Assembly: GCF_002280785.1 (NCBI RefSeq)
Contig: NZ_NCEQ01000011.1
Span: 37,025-101,024 of the forward strand
DNA: 64,000 nucleotides
DNA from: Brevundimonas subvibrioides
GTDB taxonomy: Bacteria; Pseudomonadota; Alphaproteobacteria; Caulobacterales; Caulobacteraceae
Direction of reading: 5' to 3'
Notes under the pieces: model-generated
What the model saw: only the letters and a program-made list of their open reading frames with translations
Databases searched by the model: none
What the model was told of the DNA's origin: nothing
Part shown: in pieces, positions 1 through 10,293 of the stretch
Position numbering within the stretch: the stretch's first letter is position 1
How the letters are laid out: each line of letters opens with the position of its first letter
Made by a program: the position numbers and the translations under genes

Positions 1-436
1 TGACCACCGTCGGGTCCAGCCCGGCCGCGTCCAGCAGGGCCGCGACCATGGAGGTCGTCGTCGTCTTGCCGTGGGTGCCGCCCACCGCGATCGAGAACTG
101 CAGCCGCATCAGCTCGGCCAGCATCTCGGCCCGGCGGACCAGGGGGATGCGACGCTCGCGCGCGATCATCATCTCCGGGTTGGTCGCCTTGACCGCCGTC
201 GAATAGACGACGGCGGAGACGCCCTCTCCGACATGGGCGGCGTCATGGCCGATGAAAATCTTCGCGCCAAGAGCCGCCAGCCGCTCCGTGTTGGCCGAAG
301 ACCTGGCGTCGGAGCCCTGCACCGAATAGCCGATCTTGAGCATGATCTCGGCGATCCCGCTCATGCCGATCCCGCCTATACCCACGAAATGCACAGGGCC
401 GAGGTCGAAGGGTATGGGGCGAAGGCGAGCGATCAT
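1..436 (-). CDS. murC: UDP-N-acetylmuramate--L-alanine ligase (MurC), 5' part
   Basis: Cytoplasmic ATP-dependent ligase that adds L-alanine to UDP-MurNAc, the first amino-acid step of peptidoglycan precursor synthesis. Only the first ~145 residues are in the window; the gene runs off the left edge. The protein starts [20 protein letters not shown] and continues through the N-terminal [12 protein letters not shown] nucleotide-binding loop to the [12 protein letters not shown]-loop, both typical of MurC. The ATG at 436 is chosen because the family N-terminus follows directly. It has the same orientation as the dcw genes at 12-24 kb but is cut off from murG by the ccrM-smc block. Identification is certain; only length is unknown. 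Confidence 0.95.
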   Translation of the reverse strand, partial: MIARLRPIPFDLGPVHFVGIGGIGMSGIAEIMLKIGYSVQGSDARSSANTERLAALGAKIFIGHDAAHVGEGVSAVVYSTAVKATNPEMMIARERRIPLVRRAEMLAELMRLQFSIAVGGTHGKTTTTSMVAALLDAAGLDPTVV

Positions 437-556
437 GGAAGCGTCATAGCCATGCCGATTTCGATTTGCACGAGCCTTGCCCCACTTCCGCTCTCGACGT
501 GGACGATCTCTGTCGGGATAAACGAACAACGACCAGAGACGAGACGGACCCGGACC

Positions 557-1038
557 ATGCGCATCGCCGCCCTTGCCGCCGCCCTTGCCGCTACGCTGAC
601 GGCCGCGGGCCTTTCTCCGGCCCGTGCCCAGGACGCCCTCGATGCGACCGGCGAACTCAGGATCGCCGCAGTCGGTCAGACACGGGTCATCATGGTCCAG
701 GGCGTCGCCGCCGACCCGTTCGTCTGGGAATGGAGCTTCCTCGACGAGGCGGTGGAGTCCGAGGAAGGCCGGATCGACGCCGCCGCAACCAGCGTCATGT
801 ATGACTGCGCAGCCCGCACCCGCCGCGCCCTGGTGCTGGAGGCCTATGGCGACGGGACCTTCCTTTCCCAGACCCCGCTTTATGAAGAGCCCGCACCTGT
901 CGCTCCGGGGACCCTCGCCGATGGCGCCCTCCGGGTCGTGTGCGAACCGGAGGCCAACTCCGACGGAGCCGCCTTCCCGGACATGGCGGCGGCCCGCGCG
1001 GCGATGGACCTGCGAAAAGGCCCGATGGTTACCCCACC

Positions 1039-1042
<4 letters not shown>
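557..1042 (+). CDS. Hypothetical secreted protein
   Basis: 161-residue protein with a clear Sec signal peptide ([18 protein letters not shown], cleavage near ARA-Q). The mature part has two cysteines, in [10 protein letters not shown] and RVVCEP, that could form a disulfide. The ATG at 557 is chosen because it starts the signal peptide; the longer open frame upstream is antisense to murC. The pattern of one mid and one late cysteine faintly recalls the small surface-adhesin E-like proteins annotated in Caulobacteraceae, but I do not recognise it firmly. Its stop codon overlaps the presumed ccrM promoter region. Confidence 0.75.
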
Positions 1043-2170
<1,128 letters not shown>

Positions 2171-2283
2171 GCCGAGGAGGTCCGACTGCTGGTTGAGGAC
2201 CGGTTCTGGATCGAGGATGAGCACCGTTTCGGCGAGGTCAGGATCGTAACGACGCGGTGGCGGTCGCTTAAGTCCGCGCCATC

Positions 2284-2407
2284 ACCGTGCACCCCGACGA
2301 AGGCCGGGGCCGGATCGCAGATGCGGGCGCCCGGGATTACACAATGACTTCAAGATCTTGCCAGCGAGTCTTCCATCTGAACCCCGGCCTTCGCCGGGGT
2401 GCACGGT
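2284..2407. repeat. Inverted repeat, GTGCACCCCGGC family, copy 1
   Basis: Two 26-bp arms (2284-2309 and 2382-2407) are inverted copies of each other with one mismatch; the outer ends read ACCGTGCACCCCG and CGGGGTGCACGGT. The 72-nt interior has no gene. Two related elements lie at 2611-2765 and 63665-63788, so this is a dispersed intergenic repeat. It may act as a transcript-end structure for ccrM, but this is inference. Confidence 0.85.
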
Positions 2408-2504
2408 TGAAAAATGGACTCCAAAAAAACAGAGTCCAAAGAGTCCAATCCGTCCAGATCGTCGCGGGACTCTAAAAAATAGACTCCACAGACTCGACAG
2501 AGTC
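2366..2504. repeat. GANTC cluster with small GANTC-armed hairpins
   Basis: Eight GANTC sites lie within 139 bp: 2366, 2417, 2432, 2441, 2468, 2482, 2491 and 2500 (first base). Several pair as hairpins: TGGACTC (2415-2421) with GAGTCCA (2432-2438) around an A-rich loop, and GACTC (2491-2495) with GAGTC (2500-2504) around GACA. The first hairpin is closely similar to the one at 62175-62200. The cluster sits 200-330 bp after the ccrM stop. Confidence 0.85.
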
Positions 2505-2610
2505 GCTCCGCGCGGCCTGCCCGATCGGTTGTCAAAAACCGGACTGGGGACGTGGGAAGCGAGCCCATCGATCGCAAGAGCGATAGGAGAATATTTTCTT
2601 ACCCCACTTT

Positions 2611-2765
2611 CCGTGCACCCCGGCCCCCGGGTCCGGCTTCGCCGGCCAGAGGACAAACCAAGGGCCGGGGTCCAGATCAAGCGGGATGAACTGGACGGCG
2701 CACGGTTGCTGATCAGGTCTGCCGGTGCTCGCCATCTGGACCCCGGCCTTCGCCGGTGTGCACGG
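2611..2765. repeat. Inverted repeat, GTGCACCCCGGC family, copy 2
   Basis: Begins CCGTGCACCCCGG at 2611 and ends CCGGTGTGCACGG at 2765, with internal matching pieces (GGGCCGGGGTCCAGA against TCTGGACCCCGGCC). It is less perfect than copy 1. It ends 8 bp before the mutY stop codon, so it forms the 3' flank of mutY. Confidence 0.75.
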
Positions 2766-2772
2766 AGATGGG

Positions 2773-3816
2773 TTACATCGCCAAGGCCCGCTCCAGCGCC
2801 TTGCGGAAGACCGTCGGCAGGGCGGCCAGGGCCTCGGCTTCGGGCGTCCAGAGGAAGTCGCCCTGCCCCGTCGCCAGGCGCACGGCCAGCGTCAGGGAGA
2901 AGTGGGTGAAGACGTGTTCGACGGCGCCGGCGTCTTTCCAGATCAGAGCGGGCCAGTCGGCGGCGACTGGCGGGAAGGCGTCGGGCGCGGCCCCGGTCCA
3001 GTCGCTGGTCGGGAGGCCCACCATGCCGCCGAGGAGACCCTTGTCAGGGCGGCGGACGAGGGCGATGCGGCCCGCGTCGTCGCGGAGGACCCAGGCGACG
3101 CCCTGACGATGCGGTCGGGCGGCCTTCTTCGTCCTGACCGGATAGTGTTCGGGCTCGCCGGTGGCGCGGCCGGCGCAGAAGGCGGCGATGGGGCACATCA
3201 GGCACAGCGGCGACTTCGGGCGGCAGATGCCGGAGCCGAGGTCCATCAGGGCCTGGGCCCAATCCCCGGGGCGGTCATCGACGACCAAGGTGGCGGCGAG
3301 ACGTTTCAGCTCGGGCCGGGCGGCGGGGACCGGCGTCTCGACGGCGAACAACCGGGCGACGACCCGCTCGACATTGCCGTCCACGACATTGGCGGGCCGG
3401 TCGAAGGCGATCGCGGCGACGGCGGCGGCGGTATAGGCGCCCACCCCCGGCAGGGCCAGCAGCGCCGCCTCGGTGTCGGGAAAGACGCCGCCGTGATCGT
3501 TGGCCACGGCGCGGGCGCAGGCCAGCAGGTTGCGGGCGCGGGCGTAGTAGCCGAGCCCCGCCCAGGCGGCCATCAGATCTGGGTCCTCCACCGACGCCAG
3601 ATCGTTGACGGTCGGCCAGCGCGCGGTGAACCGCTCGAAATAGGGGGCGGCGTGGGGGACGGTGGTCTGCTGCAGCATCACCTCGGACAGCCAGACGCGG
3701 TAGGGGTCGGTCCGTTCGGCCGCGCCCGGGGGGCTGCGCCACGGCAGGGTGCGCGCATGGGCGTCGTACCAGGCAAGCAGGTCGGCGCGCAGGGTGGCGA
3801 TGTCGGCGGGAGGCAT
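2773..3816 (-). CDS. mutY: A/G-specific adenine DNA glycosylase MutY
   Basis: Base-excision repair enzyme that removes adenine mispaired with 8-oxoguanine. The 347-residue protein has the catalytic-glutamate segment SEVMLQQTT (~43-51), the helix-hairpin-helix LPGVGAYTAAAV (~120-131), the catalytic aspartate in VVDGNVERV (~143-151), the 4Fe-4S cluster C-x6-C-x2-C-x5-C in CRPKSPLCLMCPIAAFC (~199-215), and a C-terminal NUDIX-like 8-oxoG recognition domain. Starts at ATG 3816, divergent from the DUF721 gene with a repeat between. Its place next to ccrM and smc matches the Caulobacter gene order as I recall it. Confidence 0.96.
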   Translation of the reverse strand: MPPADIATLRADLLAWYDAHARTLPWRSPPGAAERTDPYRVWLSEVMLQQTTVPHAAPYFERFTARWPTVNDLASVEDPDLMAAWAGLGYYARARNLLACARAVANDHGGVFPDTEAALLALPGVGAYTAAAVAAIAFDRPANVVDGNVERVVARLFAVETPVPAARPELKRLAATLVVDDRPGDWAQALMDLGSGICRPKSPLCLMCPIAAFCAGRATGEPEHYPVRTKKAARPHRQGVAWVLRDDAGRIALVRRPDKGLLGGMVGLPTSDWTGAAPDAFPPVAADWPALIWKDAGAVEHVFTHFSLTLAVRLATGQGDFLWTPEAEALAALPTVFRKALERALAM

Positions 3817-3853
3817 TGGATCGTCCCTTAACTCGTTGCCTTTTGCAGCGCAC

Positions 3854-3990
3854 CTTCTCCCTCCCCTTTATGGGGAGGGACGACCGCGAAGCGGTCAGGG
3901 TGGGGTGCGAAAAGAAAGCTCGCACCGACAGACAAACCCCACCCGGCTTCGCTGCGCTCAGCCACCCTCCCCATAAAGGGGAGGGAGAAG
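3854..3990. repeat. Long inverted repeat with perfect 26-bp arms
   Basis: Arm 3854-3879 is an exact reverse complement of 3965-3990 (ends CTTCTCCCTCCCC and GGGGAGGGAGAAG), separated by 85 nt with further partial pairing (CGCGAAGCGGTCAGGGTGGG against CCCACCCGGCTTCGCTGCG). It fills the space between divergent mutY and the DUF721 gene, so any promoters there must lie in or beside it. Member of the CTTCTCCC-type family seen at seven other places in the window. Confidence 0.88.
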
Positions 3991-4001
3991 TCGGCCCCCA
4001 A

Positions 4002-4580
4002 ATGCGCTACTCTCACCGCATGGCGCGCGATCTGCCCACAGACGCTGAGACCCGCGAGATCCTGTCGCGGCGACGGACCCGGCCCATGCCGCGCCCGACG
4101 CCTCCGGCCGGTCGGGCTCTGGCGCCGCTGATCCGCGAACTGGACGAGAAATTCGGGCGCGGCGCAGGCGCGCTGGAGCCGCGCTGGCGCGAGATCGTCG
4201 GCGACCAGCTGGCCCGCGTCACCCGGCCGCAGAAACTGACCAAGGGTCGGGCCGGAACCGGCGGGACGCTGGAGCTGCGCGTCGCGGGCCCGGCGGCCCT
4301 GCTGGTCCAGCACCAGTCGGCCGACATCCTGGCGCGGGTGAACCTGTTCCTCGGCCCCGGCGCGGTAGACAAGCTGCGCATCGCCCAGGGGCCGGTAAAG
4401 CCCCTGCCCCAGGTCGCCGCCTCGACCAAGGGCGCGCGGCGGCGGATCGACCCGCTGGACGCGGCGGCGGAGGCGGAACTGGCGAAGTCGGTCGAGGCGG
4501 CGCCCGACGGGTTGAAGGCGGCGCTGGCGAACCTGGGCCGGGCCGTGCTGTCGGATGAGGCGAAGGGGCGGCGGCGGTAG
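4002..4580 (+). CDS. DUF721 family protein (DciA-like)
   Basis: About 192 residues. The core (WREIVGDQLARVTRPQKL ... GTLELRVAGPAALLVQHQS ... RVNLFLGPGAVDKLRIAQGP, residues ~66-140) is the DUF721 domain; some members (DciA) load the replicative helicase DnaB. A basic, Pro-rich N-terminus precedes the domain, as is usual in alphaproteobacteria. Start is uncertain: ATG 4002 or ATG 4020 (186 residues); neither has a strong Shine-Dalgarno, and the upstream open frame runs through the repeat at 3854-3990 and is not believed. The neighbourhood of replication and chromosome genes (ccrM, smc) fits a replication role. Confidence 0.82.
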   Translation: MRYSHRMARDLPTDAETREILSRRRTRPMPRPTPPAGRALAPLIRELDEKFGRGAGALEPRWREIVGDQLARVTRPQKLTKGRAGTGGTLELRVAGPAALLVQHQSADILARVNLFLGPGAVDKLRIAQGPVKPLPQVAASTKGARRRIDPLDAAAEAELAKSVEAAPDGLKAALANLGRAVLSDEAKGRRR

Positions 4581-4610
4581 CGTCTCCCCTTGGCAAATGG
4601 AGGAAAGCCA

Positions 4611-4781
4611 GTGCGAACGCGCGACGAGGTGTGGGGTCCACTGTTCAAACGGGCCATTCTGTGGGTGGTTTTTCTGTCAATCGGCAACGCCCTCGCACAT
4701 CTGCTCGGTGTCGGCATGCCGTGGTTTCTGATTCCCCTGGTCGCCGTAGCAATTACGCTTTTGATGGCGATGGTGGTTTGA
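4611..4781 (+). CDS. Small two-helix membrane protein, hypothetical
   Basis: 56-residue protein that begins MRTRDEVWGPLFKRAILWVV and has two hydrophobic helices (~14-32 and ~36-55). The GTG at 4611 is chosen because a strong Shine-Dalgarno GGAGGAAAG (4599-4607) sits just upstream; the TTG at 4590 has none. It follows the DUF721 gene by 30 bp and may be cotranscribed. No function can be assigned. Confidence 0.6.
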   Translation: MRTRDEVWGPLFKRAILWVVFLSIGNALAHLLGVGMPWFLIPLVAVAITLLMAMVV

Positions 4782-4970
4782 TCGGACTTCTGTCCTAGTT
4801 TGGCCAGAGAACGTCAGAGCAGGAGTGACGTCGTCCACCGCCTCCAATCAGATTCCGACGGCTGGCTCTTGACCTTTTTCCGCCGCACCTGTTCTCGACA
4901 ACCATGGACCTTGCGCAGCCATCGGGGAATCGCGCGATCATCCAGAGCTTGAGTTCTTAAGGAAGACGCC

Positions 4971-5615
4971 ATGCGCGCCAGCGGCCCGTTCAAATACGCC
5001 TCCATGAGCCGCCGCGCGGCCGTGACCGGAGCCGCCCTGGCGGCCATGGCCATGCTGGCCGCCTGCTCCGGCGCCCAGACCGGCGCCCCGGCCGAGGGCG
5101 ACATGGCGCTGGGGGCTCCGGAAGGCGCCAAGGTCACCGTGGTCGAATACGCCTCGGTCACCTGCAGCCACTGCGCCGCCTGGCAGGCCCAGGTCTATCC
5201 GGAGTTCAAGACCAGATACGTCGACACCAACCAGGTCCGCTACGTCTTCCGCGAGTTCCCGACCGCGCCTGAATCCGTCGCCGTCGCCGGCTTCCTGATC
5301 GCGCGCTGCGCCGGGCCGGACAAATATTTCCCGGTGATCCACGAGATCATGGCCAGCCAGGCCGAGATTTTCGGCGGCGTGCCGCCCCGCTCCGTCCTGC
5401 TGCGCATCGCCAACGGCGCCGGCCTGTCGGAAGAGCAGTTCCAGGCCTGCGTCACCGACGCCGATGCGATCAAGGCCATGGACACCCGCATCAAGTCGGC
5501 CCTGGACGCCGGCGTGACCGGCACCCCCTATTTCATGGTCAATGGCGAACATGTCGCCGACAGCTCGCTGGCCGGACTGTCGGAAAAGATCGACGCCGCC
5601 CTGGCTGCGAGCTGA
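4971..5615 (+). CDS. DsbA-like thiol-disulfide oxidoreductase, lipoprotein 1
   Basis: Periplasmic thioredoxin-fold protein, first of three tandem paralogues. The N-terminus has a twin-arginine-like SRRAAVTGAAL and a lipobox LAAC (29-32), so it is a predicted membrane-anchored lipoprotein. The active site is CSHC (65-68), and the cis-proline loop is GTPYFMVNG near residue 185. 214 residues, usual for DsbA_4-type proteins. ATG 4971 has AAGGAAG at proper spacing; ATG 5004 is a possible inner start. Residues 44-62 are identical to the next gene, which indicates recent duplication. Substrate unknown. Confidence 0.88.
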   Translation: MRASGPFKYASMSRRAAVTGAALAAMAMLAACSGAQTGAPAEGDMALGAPEGAKVTVVEYASVTCSHCAAWQAQVYPEFKTRYVDTNQVRYVFREFPTAPESVAVAGFLIARCAGPDKYFPVIHEIMASQAEIFGGVPPRSVLLRIANGAGLSEEQFQACVTDADAIKAMDTRIKSALDAGVTGTPYFMVNGEHVADSSLAGLSEKIDAALAAS

Positions 5616-5619
5616 TCCG

Positions 5620-6234
5620 ATGATCCGGTTCCGCAACCTGTTCCTCGGCCTGTCCGCCCTGGCCCTCGCCTCGTGCGGCGGCGGGTCGAAGGCGGTCGTC
5701 GACGGCGACATGGCGCTAGGCGCGCCCGAGGGCGCCAAGGTCACGGTGGTCGAATACGCCTCGCCCACCTGCCCCCACTGCGCCCTGTGGCAGCAGAACA
5801 CCTGGCCGGCGTTCAAGGCCGCCTATGTCGACACCAACAAGGTCCGCTACGTCTTCCGCGAACTGCCGACGCCGCCGGCCGAGGTGGCTGCGGCCGGCTT
5901 CCTGCTGGCCCGCTGCGCCGGATCGGACAAGTATTTCGACGTCATCCACGCCATCATGGAGAGCCAGACGGAATGGCGCACGGGGACCAACCCGCGCGAC
6001 AGCCTGATCCGCATCGCCGGCGGCGTGGGTATTGACGAGGCGGCGTTCACCCGTTGCGTGACCAACCCGGAAGCCATCGCCGCGCTCGAGACCCGGGTGA
6101 AGGCGGCGACGGACGCGGGCGTGATCAACACCCCGACCTTCTTCGTCAACGGCCGCCAGGTGTCCTCGCCCGGCGGCGAGGGCACGATCATGGCCGACCT
6201 GGCCCCGGCCATCGAAGCCGAGCTGGCCAAATGA
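5620..6234 (+). CDS. DsbA-like thiol-disulfide oxidoreductase, lipoprotein 2
   Basis: 204 residues, second tandem paralogue. Short signal peptide with lipobox LASC (16-19), then a 19-residue stretch (DMALGAPEGAKVTVVEYAS) identical to the previous gene, active site CPHC (51-54; the E. coli DsbA motif), and cis-proline loop NTPTFFVNG. The gap to the upstream gene is 4 bp and its stop overlaps the next start by 4 bp, so the three are one operon and probably translationally coupled. Predicted periplasmic disulfide oxidase or reductase; the direction of the reaction cannot be told from sequence. Confidence 0.88.
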   Translation: MIRFRNLFLGLSALALASCGGGSKAVVDGDMALGAPEGAKVTVVEYASPTCPHCALWQQNTWPAFKAAYVDTNKVRYVFRELPTPPAEVAAAGFLLARCAGSDKYFDVIHAIMESQTEWRTGTNPRDSLIRIAGGVGIDEAAFTRCVTNPEAIAALETRVKAATDAGVINTPTFFVNGRQVSSPGGEGTIMADLAPAIEAELAK

Positions 6235-6848
6235 TCCGTTCGCTGGTCCTGATGCTGGCGCTGGTCGCCGCGCCTCTGGCGGCCCCGATGGCGGCCTCGG
6301 CCCAGACGACGCCCCCGCCCGCCGTGACGAGCGCCGACCGGGTGCTGGGTCGCGCCGACGCGCCGGTGACGGTGATCGAATACGCCTCGTTCGTCTGCTC
6401 GCACTGCGCCCACTGGCACACGACGGTCCTGCCAGGCTTCAAGGCGCGGTTCATCGACACCGGCCAGGTGCGGCTGGTGTTCCGCAACCTGCCGACCGCG
6501 CCGGGCCAGGTCGCGGCGCGCGCCGCCGGCATCGCCCGCTGCGCGGCTCCGGCCCGATTCTACGCGGTGGCTTCGTCCTTCATGACCGGTCAGGCCGCGA
6601 TCATCGACGGCGCGCCTCTGGCCGACTGGTATGCCGCAGGGGTCGCCGCCAGCGGCCGGACCCAGGCCGAGGTCGATGCCTGCCTGGCCGATCCGGCGAC
6701 GCTGAACGGCATCCGCGCCGAGATCGCGGGCGCCACGGCTGCCGGGGTCCAGGGCACGCCGAGCTTCTTCGTCAACGGGCGCGCCGTGTCGGACACCTCG
6801 CTGGACGGTCTGTCCGCTGCGATCCGGCCCCTGCTGCCCCGCAGCTGA
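6231..6848 (+). CDS. DsbA-like thiol-disulfide oxidoreductase 3, soluble periplasmic
   Basis: 205 residues, third tandem paralogue. It has a cleavable signal peptide (cleavage predicted after ASA, residue 24) instead of a lipobox, so it should be soluble in the periplasm. Active site CSHC (56-59) and cis-proline loop GTPSFFVNG. More diverged than the first two (shared [20 protein letters not shown]). ATG 6231 overlaps the upstream stop (ATGA); smc begins 7 bp downstream, so smc may be read from the same transcript. Confidence 0.88.
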   Translation: MIRSLVLMLALVAAPLAAPMAASAQTTPPPAVTSADRVLGRADAPVTVIEYASFVCSHCAHWHTTVLPGFKARFIDTGQVRLVFRNLPTAPGQVAARAAGIARCAAPARFYAVASSFMTGQAAIIDGAPLADWYAAGVAASGRTQAEVDACLADPATLNGIRAEIAGATAAGVQGTPSFFVNGRAVSDTSLDGLSAAIRPLLPRS

Positions 6849-6855
6849 CGAAGGC

Positions 6856-9800
6856 ATGCAGTTCCAGCGCCTCCGGCTCGTCGGCTTCAAGTCGTTCGTC
6901 GACCCGGCGGAGGTCTGGATCGAGCCGGGCCTGACGGGGATCGTGGGACCGAACGGCTGCGGCAAGTCGAACGTGCTGGAGAGCATGCGCTGGGTCATGG
7001 GCGCGAACTCGGCCAAGGCCATGCGCGGCACGGGCATGGACGACGTGATCTTCTCCGGAGCCTCGAACCGCCCGCCCCGGAACCATGCCGAAGTCCAGCT
7101 GACCATCGACAACGCCCAGCGGAAGGCGCCCCAGCCCTTTACCGACAGCGCCATCATCGAGGTGTCGCGCCGGATCGACCGGGGGCAAGGGTCCACCTAT
7201 CGCATCAACGGCAAGGAGGTGCGGGCGCGGGACGTCCAGCTGCTGTTCGCCGATGCCTCGACGGGGGCTAACTCTCCGGCCCTGGTGCGTCAGGGGCAGA
7301 TCAGCGAGCTGATCGCGGCCAAGCCGCAGAACCGGCGGCGCATCCTCGAGGAGGCCGGCGGGGTGGCGGGCCTGCACACGCGGCGGCACGAGGCGGAGCT
7401 GAGGCTCAAGGCGGCCGAGACCAATCTGGAGCGGCTGGACGACATCGGGCGCGAGCTTGAGACGGCGCTGACGCGGCTGAAGCGCGAGGCGCGGCAGGCG
7501 GAGAAGTACAAGAAGATCTCGGCCGAGATCCGGGCCCTGCAGGCGGCCCTGCTGTTCGTGCGCTGGAACGACGCGCGGCTGGCGGCGGAGGCGGCGGCGG
7601 CGGAACTGGCGGCGGCGGACCGGGCGGTGGCCGAGGCGACGGCGGCGGCGGCCAGGGCCCAGACGGCGGCCCTGTCGGCGCAGGAGGGTCTGAAGCCGGC
7701 GCGGGAAGAGGATGCGGTGGCGGCGGCCCTGCTGCACCGGGCCTCGCTGGAGCGGGATCGGCTGGACATGGCCGAGCAGTCGGCGCGGGCCGAGGTCGAC
7801 CGACTGACCGCCGAGGCCCAGCGGATCGCCAACGACACCGAACGCGAGATCGCCATGTCGGGCGACGCCGAGTCGGAATTGACCCGGCTGGGCGCCGAGC
7901 TGGAGGTGCTGACGGCCGAGATCGCGGCGGCGCCCGGGCGCGGGCCAGAGCTGGAGCGGGCGCTGGAGGCGGCCGAGGACGGCCGTCGCGCGTCGGACGC
8001 CGAGGTCGAACGGCTGGCGGGCTCGCTGGCGGCGGTTGAGGCGCGGGCCAATGCCGAAACGGCGCGGAAGCGGGACGCCGAGGGGCGGGTGGCGCGGGCG
8101 GTCGCGGCCCTGGACGGGGCGAAGCGGGAGCGCGAGGCGCTGGGGCCGCTGGAGACGCCGGAACTGGCCATCGCGCGTGAGGCATTGGAAACGGCGACGG
8201 CGGCCCTGACCGAGGCGCGGGCGGGTGTGGAAGTCGCCGAGGCCGATCGGGCGGAACGCGCGCGGGCCGAGCAGGAGGCGCGGACAGCGGCGCGGGCGGC
8301 CGAGGATCGGCTGGGGCGGTTGCAGACCGAGGCGCGGGGGCTGGCGTCGCTGCTGGTCTCGGGGCGGCGGGACCATCCTCCGGCTCTGGATCAGGTCGGG
8401 GCGGACAAGGGCTATGAGGCCGCTCTGGCGGCGGCGCTGGGCGACGACCTGGACGCGGCGCTGGATGCGAAGGCGGCGGCCTATTGGGGCGGGGCGGAGG
8501 TGCCGGCGCCCGTCTGGCCGGCCGGGATCGCGCCCTTGGCCGATCATGTGAGGGCGCCCGAGGCGCTGGCCGCGCGCCTGGCCCTGTGTGGCGTGGCGGC
8601 GAAGGCGGAGGCGGCGGGTCTGGCGAAATCGCTGCCGGTCGGGGCGCGACTGGTGACGCGCGAGGGCGACCTCTACCGCTGGGACGGGTTCGTCAGCCGG
8701 GCCGATGCGCCACGACCGGCGGCCGTAAGGCTGGCCCAGCGCACGCGGCTGGCCGAGCTGGAAGCGGAGATCGATGCGGGCAAGCCGGCGCTGGAGACGG
8801 CGCAGGCGGCTTTGAAGGCGGCGACCGAGGCGTTCCGCGTTTCGGAAGAGGCGGTGAAGGCGGCGCGGCTGCTGCCCTTCGCGGCCGACAAGGCCGTGAC
8901 CACGGCGCGGGACGCGGTGCAGCGGCTGACCAATGAACAGGCGCGGCGCGAGGCGCGGGCGACGGCGCTGGACGAGACGCTGGAGCGGCTGGCGGTCGAG
9001 CATGAGGCAGCGGAGACGGCGCTGGCGGAGGCCCTGACGACCGATGCGCCGTCCGAGACGCTGGCCGGACTGAAGGCCGAGCTGGCGACGGCGCGCACGG
9101 CGGCGGATGCGGCGCGTGGCGCTGCGGCCGGGGCGCGGGCGGACCGGGATGCGGAGGCGCGGGACCGGGCCGGGCGCGAGCAGCGGCTGGGCGGGCTCAG
9201 CCGCGAGCGCGACAGCTGGGCGGCGCGGGCGAAGGATTCCACGGCGCGGATCACGGTGCTCGAGGGCGACACGGGCAAGACGGCCGCGTTGCTGTTGCAG
9301 GCCGAACGGGCGCCGGAAGCGTTGGCTGCGCAGCGGTCGAAGCTGATGGACATGCTGACCGCGGCCGAGACGCGGCGGAAGACGGCGGCGGATGCGCTGG
9401 CGGTGGCCGAGGGAGACGCGGGGGATGCGGACCGGGTCAGCCGGGCGGCCGATGCGACGGCGGCGAGCGCGCGCGAGGCGCGGGCCGGGCTGGCGGCGCG
9501 GTCGGAGGCGGCGGCTGAACGGCTGCTGGACGCCCACAACAACGTCCGCGAGGCGGCGCAGATGTCGCCGGAAGAGCTGGGCCAGAAATTGACCGACGAC
9601 GCCATCGCCCGGCCGCCGGACGCGGCAGGGGCGGAGAGCCTGCTGTTCGGTCTCGAGCGCGAGCGGGAGATGCTCGGCGCGGTCAATCTGTTGGCCGAGG
9701 ACGAGGCCGAGGAGTACGGCGAGCGGCTGCAGACCATGCGGCTGGAGCGGTCGGACCTGACCGGCGCAATCGCCAAGCTGCGCGACGGCATCGACGAGCT

Positions 9801-10293
9801 GAATGCCGAGGGGCGTGAGCGGCTGGTGGCGGCGTTCGACGTCATCAACGACAACTTCAAGAGCCTGTTCGAGGCCCTGTTCGGCGGCGGCCAGGCGGAG
9901 CTGAAACTGGTCGAGTCCGACGATCCGCTGGAGGCCGGGCTGGAGATCTTCGCCTGTCCGCCCGGCAAGCGGCTGTCGGTCATGAGTTTGATGTCGGGCG
10001 GAGAGCAGGCCCTGACGGCGGCGGCGCTGATCTTTGCGGTCTTCCTGGCCAATCCGGCGCCGGTCTGCGTGCTGGACGAGGTGGATGCGCCGCTGGACGA
10101 CGCCAACGTCGATCGCTTCTGCCGGATGCTGAACGAGATGCGGAACCGGACGGACACGCGGTTCATCGTCATCACCCACAACCCGGTGACCATGAGCCGG
10201 ATGGATCGGCTGTACGGCGTGACCATGCCCGAGCGCGGGGTGTCGCAGCTGGTCAGCGTCGACCTGACCCAGGCCGAGACGCTGGTCGCGTGA
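6856..10293 (+). CDS. smc: Chromosome segregation ATPase SMC
   Basis: 1145-residue SMC protein, which with ScpAB organises and segregates the replicated chromosome. Walker A GPNGCGKS is at 31-38, followed by long Ala/Glu/Arg-rich coiled coils (~165-500 and ~630-950), a hinge domain (~505-620, containing [18 protein letters not shown]), the ABC signature [14 protein letters not shown] (~1043-1056) and Walker [11 protein letters not shown] (~1071-1080). Length is usual. The very Ala-rich coiled coils reflect the high GC content. Scp genes are not in the window. It overlaps the next start by 4 bp. Confidence 0.98.
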   Translation: MQFQRLRLVGFKSFVDPAEVWIEPGLTGIVGPNGCGKSNVLESMRWVMGANSAKAMRGTGMDDVIFSGASNRPPRNHAEVQLTIDNAQRKAPQPFTDSAIIEVSRRIDRGQGSTYRINGKEVRARDVQLLFADASTGANSPALVRQGQISELIAAKPQNRRRILEEAGGVAGLHTRRHEAELRLKAAETNLERLDDIGRELETALTRLKREARQAEKYKKISAEIRALQAALLFVRWNDARLAAEAAAAELAAADRAVAEATAAAARAQTAALSAQEGLKPAREEDAVAAALLHRASLERDRLDMAEQSARAEVDRLTAEAQRIANDTEREIAMSGDAESELTRLGAELEVLTAEIAAAPGRGPELERALEAAEDGRRASDAEVERLAGSLAAVEARANAETARKRDAEGRVARAVAALDGAKREREALGPLETPELAIAREALETATAALTEARAGVEVAEADRAERARAEQEARTAARAAEDRLGRLQTEARGLASLLVSGRRDHPPALDQVGADKGYEAALAAALGDDLDAALDAKAAAYWGGAEVPAPVWPAGIAPLADHVRAPEALAARLALCGVAAKAEAAGLAKSLPVGARLVTREGDLYRWDGFVSRADAPRPAAVRLAQRTRLAELEAEIDAGKPALETAQAALKAATEAFRVSEEAVKAARLLPFAADKAVTTARDAVQRLTNEQARREARATALDETLERLAVEHEAAETALAEALTTDAPSETLAGLKAELATARTAADAARGAAAGARADRDAEARDRAGREQRLGGLSRERDSWAARAKDSTARITVLEGDTGKTAALLLQAERAPEALAAQRSKLMDMLTAAETRRKTAADALAVAEGDAGDADRVSRAADATAASAREARAGLAARSEAAAERLLDAHNNVREAAQMSPEELGQKLTDDAIARPPDAAGAESLLFGLEREREMLGAVNLLAEDEAEEYGERLQTMRLERSDLTGAIAKLRDGIDELNAEGRERLVAAFDVINDNFKSLFEALFGGGQAELKLVESDDPLEAGLEIFACPPGKRLSVMSLMSGGEQALTAAALIFAVFLANPAPVCVLDEVDAPLDDANVDRFCRMLNEMRNRTDTRFIVITHNPVTMSRMDRLYGVTMPERGVSQLVSVDLTQAETLVA

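Larger units (their letters stand above)
2171..2772. other. 602-bp non-coding region between ccrM and mutY
   Basis: No convincing gene on either strand; open frames here are short and run through inverted repeats. It holds two copies of the GTGCACCCCGGC-type repeat (2284-2407 and 2611-2765) and, between them, a GANTC cluster with hairpins (2366-2504). An AT-richer patch (around 2587-2603) lies between the two repeat copies. Confidence 0.7.

Noticed and set aside
2366..2504. CRISPR array
   Set aside because: The repeated unit is only the 5-bp GANTC with small hairpins; there are no regular 25-40-bp repeats, no unique spacers of even length, and no cas genes.
6772..10179. 1135-codon open frame antisense to smc
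   Set aside because: It is the complement of a highly conserved smc; its product is Arg/Pro/Gln-rich low-complexity sequence, as expected from antisense reading of high-GC DNA.
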